A stretch of 64,000 nt of DNA, taken from Albula goreensis (lineage: Eukaryota > Chordata > Actinopteri > Albuliformes > Albulidae). Within the stretch, counting starts at the first letter, position 1. Every line of letters starts with the position of its first letter. Where the stretch lies: positions 6,733,375 through 6,797,374 of the forward strand of contig CM040764.1 in the NCBI GenBank assembly GCA_022829145.1, read 5' to 3'. Shown piece after piece: positions 54,137 through 61,300 of the stretch. The translations under genes were made by a program, and so were the position numbers. The notes beneath the pieces are model-generated. The model had not been told where the DNA came from. It searched no databases and saw nothing but the letters and a program-made list of their open reading frames with translations.

Positions 54137-57100
54137 TCGCCCCACGGCCTACCGCCAAGGCCAAGTAAAACACCAGTGCAGGAATATTTAGCAGTGTTTC
54201 TTGGCCTTTCAGGAGGGCCCGGGCCAGTCACAGGAACCCTTGTTCTGGAGTGACCCGGACCCATGGCGGGTTTCCTTCTGAACTTGTGTCCCGCGTTCCG
54301 TCCCAGGGAAGACAAACAGAGCTCTTTCTCTGCTGCTCCCCCCCTCCCCCCCCACACTGAAAAATTACTCCTAAGCTGCAAGCAAGCCTTTATGTCTCCA
54401 CTGTTCCTATCAGCAAAATTAATTCGAGAAATTTGTTCCCCACACAAAAAAAATCCTTCATATTGGAAATTTGGTGTTATCCACAGATATGACGTAAGGG
54501 GTTATGAAGGACTTTGCAAAAATAAACAGATCCACTTAATTCTTTCCCTTGCTTGTTCAGTGGATTCCAGACTATATTAACTAATGAGTGCTGATTAGGC
54601 TGCTGTTTTAGTAAGGGTCTGGTACAGACTTGCGAGCTGATATGCGTTCTGTGACCTGTGAATGGAGTCTGGGGGAAAGGGTGAGGGGGTGTGCAGCCAC
54701 TCAGAGTCTGCTCTCGGCTGCAGCGGTCTGAGCATGCTCAATATGCTCCAGGTCCCAGGGCTCCAGTGGAGTTCTGGCAGCTTTCTTACACCAGCCTACA
54801 GCATATGGCTATGCTGACACACACACACACACACACACAAACACAAAAAACACACACATTTATGTACACAAAGAAATAATGTAAACACAAACAAACAAAC
54901 AGACACACACACACACAACTGAAAGACAGCAGACAGAAACATGCATACATACACTCACACACATGCACTAAAACTGACATATACACAGGCAGACTTACAT
55001 TTGTGCTTACACAGAGCAAAGAACAGACATTCAGATACACACTGAACTCAAATATGTGCCCACAGGCTAAAGTATCTGTGTGCACACACACAGTTACAAA
55101 TAAAAAATGTATACACACACATGCATGAACACAAGAAAAATTCACAACTGAAGGAACATAGGAGGAGGCTGACAGACGTTTGGTTTGGTTTGATTTTTTT
55201 ACCCCACGTAAGGAGTCTAAGTCAGCAATCAAGGAAATACACACAATTTCTTGGAAAGACACTCACATACTTTCAGTGTGAGAAAGGGTCTACGATACTG
55301 CCTGCAAAACGTAAAATACTGTACATTCTTTGTGCTCTACACAGAAAATTGTGCACTTGTTTCCCCTTGAAAATCAATATAGTGCTTGTCTATCTATCCA
55401 TCAACATGTCACGGAACAACCTTGGATATTAAAACATGGTCTTAACATTACAGGTCTTAACTTTGACACATCAAAGACACGCAAACATGACTTCACTCTA
55501 AAAATGTGGGGCATGCACACACATACATAAACATAATCGCGACCAGAGCCAACAGACTCAAGACAGGAACCAGGAGATCGAAGGTGGGCCCTGCTCAACA
55601 TCTCATGTCAGAATGCTTGCCGGAGATGTGTGTTTGGGGCGCTGAGATTCTTTATGTATTCTGCCAGGTTAAACAGCATTGGTTGCTGAGCAAAATGGCT
55701 GAACCTCTTCAGAGGAAGAGGCGGACATCTTCCAAGCCCACAAGGCTAAAGCGGACGGGTTTATCTCCGAGACTCAAAGGCATACAAAACCAAGACGGAC
55801 AGCCCTTGGAACAGTCGCTTTTCCATGACCTTGTGTAAAGTAAGGCCTGACTTGTTGGAAACAGCAAACGGAGGCTGCTCCTCACCTGCTAAGCAATTTT
55901 TTACGGAACACGTTGCCCTCCTTTCCTTTGATTACTAGGGATTATTATTTTTTCCGCTTCCATCACAATGGTTGCCAAGGCTCGTGGAACATCCATTACT
56001 GTTAAGGCCTGGGGGCTGGTCCAAACACAGACTCTATAAACAAGCCAGATATTCAACTCAATATTCTTATTATGGAAACTTCCATCTCTCTGTATCTTAC
56101 TGATGTTCATGACTAAGTGCATAACAGTGGCAACTGATGATCTGTCCACGGGCAAGCCTCTTAACGAAAATTAATAATGTGTAACAAAGCACCCGAGACT
56201 CATTCACAATCCTCCTCTCTGCTATTCATAGCTATTCTGAGGTGCTTCTGGACGAGAGGAAGAGCATGATGTACACCAGAGAGACTCACAGTGTTAATAA
56301 TCCATAATAATTCCTGAAGAGTATGTTAGGGATCACACACCCATACACAGAGACACCGCAGAACAGAAAAAGATATATATGGACGTGTACGGGCATAGAA
56401 ATACTGTCTGGAGCCGAATGCACCTTCTCTGACAAATGAGTCATAACGGTAACAGCTTTAGACAGCCCCATAAGAATGTCATTTTGAATACTGTACACTG
56501 CAACCAAATGTGTACACATAACAAATACCCGAGAGGGTGGGCAAGAGAGGCGGTTGGTGGTGTCGGTGTGAATGACTAAATATTGGCATGAATGCATGTC
56601 TGAAAAATGTGCAAACTGATCCGAGACGACACTTATGACAAAAAAAAACAAAAACAAGTACTTGAGCCTCTTGAAAATACTTGATCCTCTGCTCCACTTG
56701 GAGGATAATGGGGAAAAAAAAAAAAACTGTGCTTCCTTTACGCTTTTCAATTTTCGGGGAGCTCATCTCGCACCGACCAACCCCACATTTTGCTGATTAT
56801 ATTGAAAGACCATGATTCTATTGAGAGAATATGTGTGTTCCCGGACAGCTATATTGCGAGAGTACCCTTGAAGTGAAAACGTTTAAAAATACAATCAGAA
56901 GCAAATAAAAATCTCTGCAACAATCGAGATGCGGCAAATCGCATTTCGCGCTGGCAGCCTGTGACGCGAATTGCTGTGCATGGTTTTCTACTGCTAAATT
57001 ACTGTTTGCTGCCCGAGAATATGTCCCCTCAGCAAAACATGTAATTAGAGCGAACGAAGCGTTCCTCTCATTTCCCTTCGCTCTGAACAAAAACAATGAA

Positions 57101-58354
57101 ATCCACAAAATTATATATAAACAATATAAATATGTTAGGCAGCTTTCGCTGCCAGGCACAAGGGAATATTTTGTCGCTGTGAGGGGGATGCCTGCTCGGA
57201 GGGTGTAGAAACGGGGTGAGCTGCATGTTGAGCGTGTGGGACTGCGTGCAGCTGCTGCCGGTGCTTTAAGGCCCCGCCAGGCGCTTCGCCATGCTTCGCC
57301 ATGCTTTGGTAGGCTTTGCGCTGTTAGCTTCAAATGCTTCAATACACAGCATTCAGTCAGAGGTGACACCAGTCACCTTAAAACAGGCCTGTTCAGTTCC
57401 AGGTCCTTAATGCCCATGTTCAAAAGTCACCCCTGTTTCACGGTCCCAATATCACAATTAATAATCACAATTACAATACTGTTGGAAATAATCACTATTA
57501 TTTTTTTTGTCACAATCTTGCAGCCCTGCCATTTGGATACTGGGAGGTATCTGAATCTGTGCTCTGTAGTGACTGTGTGCAAAGAGTCTAAATAAGGCAA
57601 CATACACATGCCTTTTGATACACATATAATTTCACAGGAAGAGAGGGACTTGTGCCAAACGCAACAAGAAACACACAGTTGTGCTAAATGTTATGAGAGG
57701 CTCTGTGAAAGAAAATGTAACCAAACCAATGAATGAATTTACAGGAGGGGTAAAATATTCCTATCACAACTCTGTCTGAGTGAAAAATGAGAAAAATGGG
57801 TATCTGTATCACAGCATAGGAACAAATTATCTCCAGGACCGAGCGGAGCAAATCCTGGGGCCATTTTTCATAGGGGTGCAAAAAAATAAAAAAGGCAAGA
57901 CTACGATAGCTGGGAGTTTGTTTGGGATCGAGACAGAGAAATATAACACTGCCAAACATGCTTGATTGTGCGATGTGGAGAAAGGTTATTGCCTTTATCT
58001 GCAACAGACAGAAGAAAAAAAAGAGAAGAAAATCGCCAACATCTGTGCGACTGTCCGAATGTATTCTGACATGAAAGAGCTCCGCGCTTGATAAACTCAA
58101 CGAGCGCTGACCAGATGATGCAAACAGGAAGCGGCGAACATCTGGCTGGAGAGCCACATCAATGGCGCAGTGCGCTGGAGCCCTCAATTACCGTTGCATC
58201 CACGGCGAATACCTTAGCGGCAGGGAGATGAAACGCACCTTGTAGGGTGGGGGGGTTTGATTTTGCTTTCATCCAGAGCGCTGACTGATATTCTGACTAG
58301 ACCATTGGTGCCTTTTCTGAAGCTGACGGGAACTAATCTGAGAGATGGGGAAAG

Positions 58355-58390
<36 letters not shown>

Positions 58391-61300
58391 CCCATCAGAA
58401 CATCAACACCCTCTTCTGCAAAATATCCTGTTTCTGCACCTTCACACTGGCTGACCAAGATACCAAATCCATTTCGATGGACTTGCAACAAATTTTCACA
58501 TCTTACTCTAAATTCCAGGTTACTTCCAGAGAGCCAGACACTTAATCAGGGTTGTTGAAAACAAATGTTGGAATTAATTAGTCAATCTGCACGCAAATTG
58601 TTTGCCCACATTGTAATATTTGAATTCATATTATTTACATTTCAAAGGTCGGCAGCAGATTCCATGTCTAATTATCCACATCAAGATGCAAATGTCATTA
58701 CAATGGGTTTGAAAAACAAAACAATTCCAAATAACGTCTGCAAACAAGCAAACAGACAACAGAGGCCGACCACCCCTTTGATACAAGTGTGGGAAAAGCG
58801 AAGAGCATTCCTGGGTTGAAACTGAAGGGCCGGGGGAATGGGGCAGTTAAACCCCACTGCTAAAGGAGCCTGTCCTGTTTAAACAGGGCAGAGATTACAG
58901 TTCGCCGGCTTCCACTCTAATTACCGCGCAGATAAAACAGCCCGGGCCGAGTGTAAACACAGGCCCCGCTCCGCACTCGCGAACTGAACCCCCCAACACA
59001 CACACACAAACCCCCCACCCCCAACATACAGACACACACACCGCTGCTCCCGGCCAGTATGGGCACTTTCACATTCGCGTTGGCGATGGCGGTGGTAAGG
59101 GGGCGGTATAGGCCCAGGGGATAGATGAATTCTGGGGTGGGACCACTGCGTTGACCTGAAAGGACCACACTGCGAACACTACACAGCTGGGACTGGGGAG
59201 GATATCAAAACTGAGTCCGTATCAGAAAACATAAAGTGAAAATAGCAATAAATAACAACAAATAAAATGAATAAACCAAGAAAATTAATCAAAAACTGAC
59301 ATTTCAAATCTGAAGAATGTGCTGATCTTGACTCCTATACTCCTTTACTGGAGTTAACTGAAAAAATGTTTCTCATGAATTCTGGTGCATTTCAGTCAAT
59401 TACCAAAACACTACACAACTACAGCTTAATTCTCCTTTCCTGCACCCCTTTAAGTTACACATAGAAGGGTAAGCAAATTCATGAATGAATAAATAAAATA
59501 GTATATGAATAAATACAACTTCTTGCCAAATATCACCACTGCAGGCCCAGCTAGCTGAGGTTTCACAGAGAGATAGAGAGAAGGAGAGACAGAGCCTAGC
59601 TATGTGAAAAGCTCATAGTCCAAGGTCTAAACACCAGTTACTTTATATAAAAATCTTAAATCCAGGGTACTGCCCTGAGGTTAGGATAATGACAAAGAGG
59701 CTTCTTTCTTAAAAGCCGTTTCTGCTCGCCTACGGGATGCCTGCCACAACGGCCTTCACTTAAGACTTCAACCCAGTGACCTTCGGCGCGCACATGCCTG
59801 CTTAAAGTCAATGGATTTATATGACGGATACATAAGCAGACCTAACATGAGTTCTTTGATTGTGAGAGCAATTACCTCATCCCCATGCTGTTCGTTACGT
59901 TCGACACGTATGTAGGTTTGCCCAGGGGAAAAAAGAAACCGTTTCAACGACAGCCAGCCGAAAACGCCTGACTATCGGCCCTCTGTTGCCGACGTCGCTC
60001 GTTAATGAATTTGATGTGTTTTGGCTGAAACAAAGCACAATGAGTTCGCCCTGAGAGGGTATTTCCAGTGGGAAGACATGGCTCCCCTCGCGGTTTCATG
60101 GAACTGTAAAATCCAGCCGGGATAAAACGCTGCTCCCTGCCTGTGTCTGCATGTCCCATAAGCAATTTTCCTTATTAATTCATGAGCAAGGCGTGCGTGC
60201 GTGTTGTGTATGTGCGTCTATGTGCACGTTTGTCTGTGCTTGTCTGTATTTATCGGTGTGTGTGTGTTTTAATGATAAATCCAGGGTTATGTTTAGGTAT
60301 TTGCTTACAAACACAGGAAGCAAATGTTTTCAGCATTCAGATATGCTATACAAACTTTCAAGTATTTTTTTTTTATTTATGTTCACAAAATATTCTGAGG
60401 GTTTTTGTGTGAGTGTTTTGTGCATGTGTGTGTGGTGTGTGTCTTTTTGCAGACACCAGTTACTTAGGTTGTACAATCAGTAGACTACAATTCCCATGAT
60501 TCACCCTAAACCCCAGAATGGGGCAGGTTGGTGCCCCCATGGCTTTGACCCCAGCTTGTTCCATGGTCCAGCCCAGCCGGGTCCATGGCCCGCCCTGGTC
60601 CACTTTAACACCCAGAGGGCGGGGGAACAGCAGTGGGTTTGGTGTTATTCTTATCTCCACTCTAATACAAACACAACTGCAGCCAAAACCTTCATGGGCA
60701 TTCCATTCGGTCCAGACCTGATCCCGGCAGTGCTCCTTCGCTGGCCCAGCCATGGCAAACAGACCATGACAGGAACACGGCTAGGGTGGAATACCTCATG
60801 GCTGCAGTCTACTGCCCCATCAGTCTGCAGGTGTTACATGGTTAAACTAAAAACTTAAGCTGAGCAGTGCAATGTAATTTTACTTCCCCCACAACAGACT
60901 GAGGAATATGAAGAATGGCCAAATAAAACCTTTAACTGAGTTTTACATTTTTTTCAACATGAGCCAATCATAGGGGACTGTCTCAGCAGGCCCACACTCC
61001 GTTCTTTTGCAATGCGTCCCTTAAAACGCTCCTCAAAATGCAAGAGCGCAGCTCAGGGCCACAGCGCTCTGCCTCAATCTAACGCGATCCTGATGTCGCC
61101 GTGACAACAGAAGCATGCCCGGGAGTGGCTCGATGTGGACTTTCAGCTGGGCAGCTAATGAGCGGTTAGCTCTCGCGACCGGGGGGCTTGGCCGCGGACG
61201 GCGGGTCCCCCATCCCTCAAAAACCTAAAAGTACAGAGAGGTCGGGCCCAAGGGCTTGGCCTCGGTGGACTTTCTGGCTTTCTGCGGCAGGGACGGCACT

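Larger units (their letters stand above)
52001..56800. other. Giant intron, segment 4: minisatellites, CpG islet, CA-rich tract
   Basis: This holds long purine-rich tracts (52225-52512), two adjoining minisatellites (53048-53455), a CpG-dense islet (53830-54015), a CT run (54108-54136) and about 300 bases of CA-rich sequence (54817-55130). No gene is recognised. Confidence 0.75.

Noticed and set aside
56818..58187. Two adjacent minus-strand open frames of 183 and 167 codons
   Set aside because: There is no recognisable domain and no consistent splice link. With six frames over 64 kb about one chance frame of 183 codons is expected.
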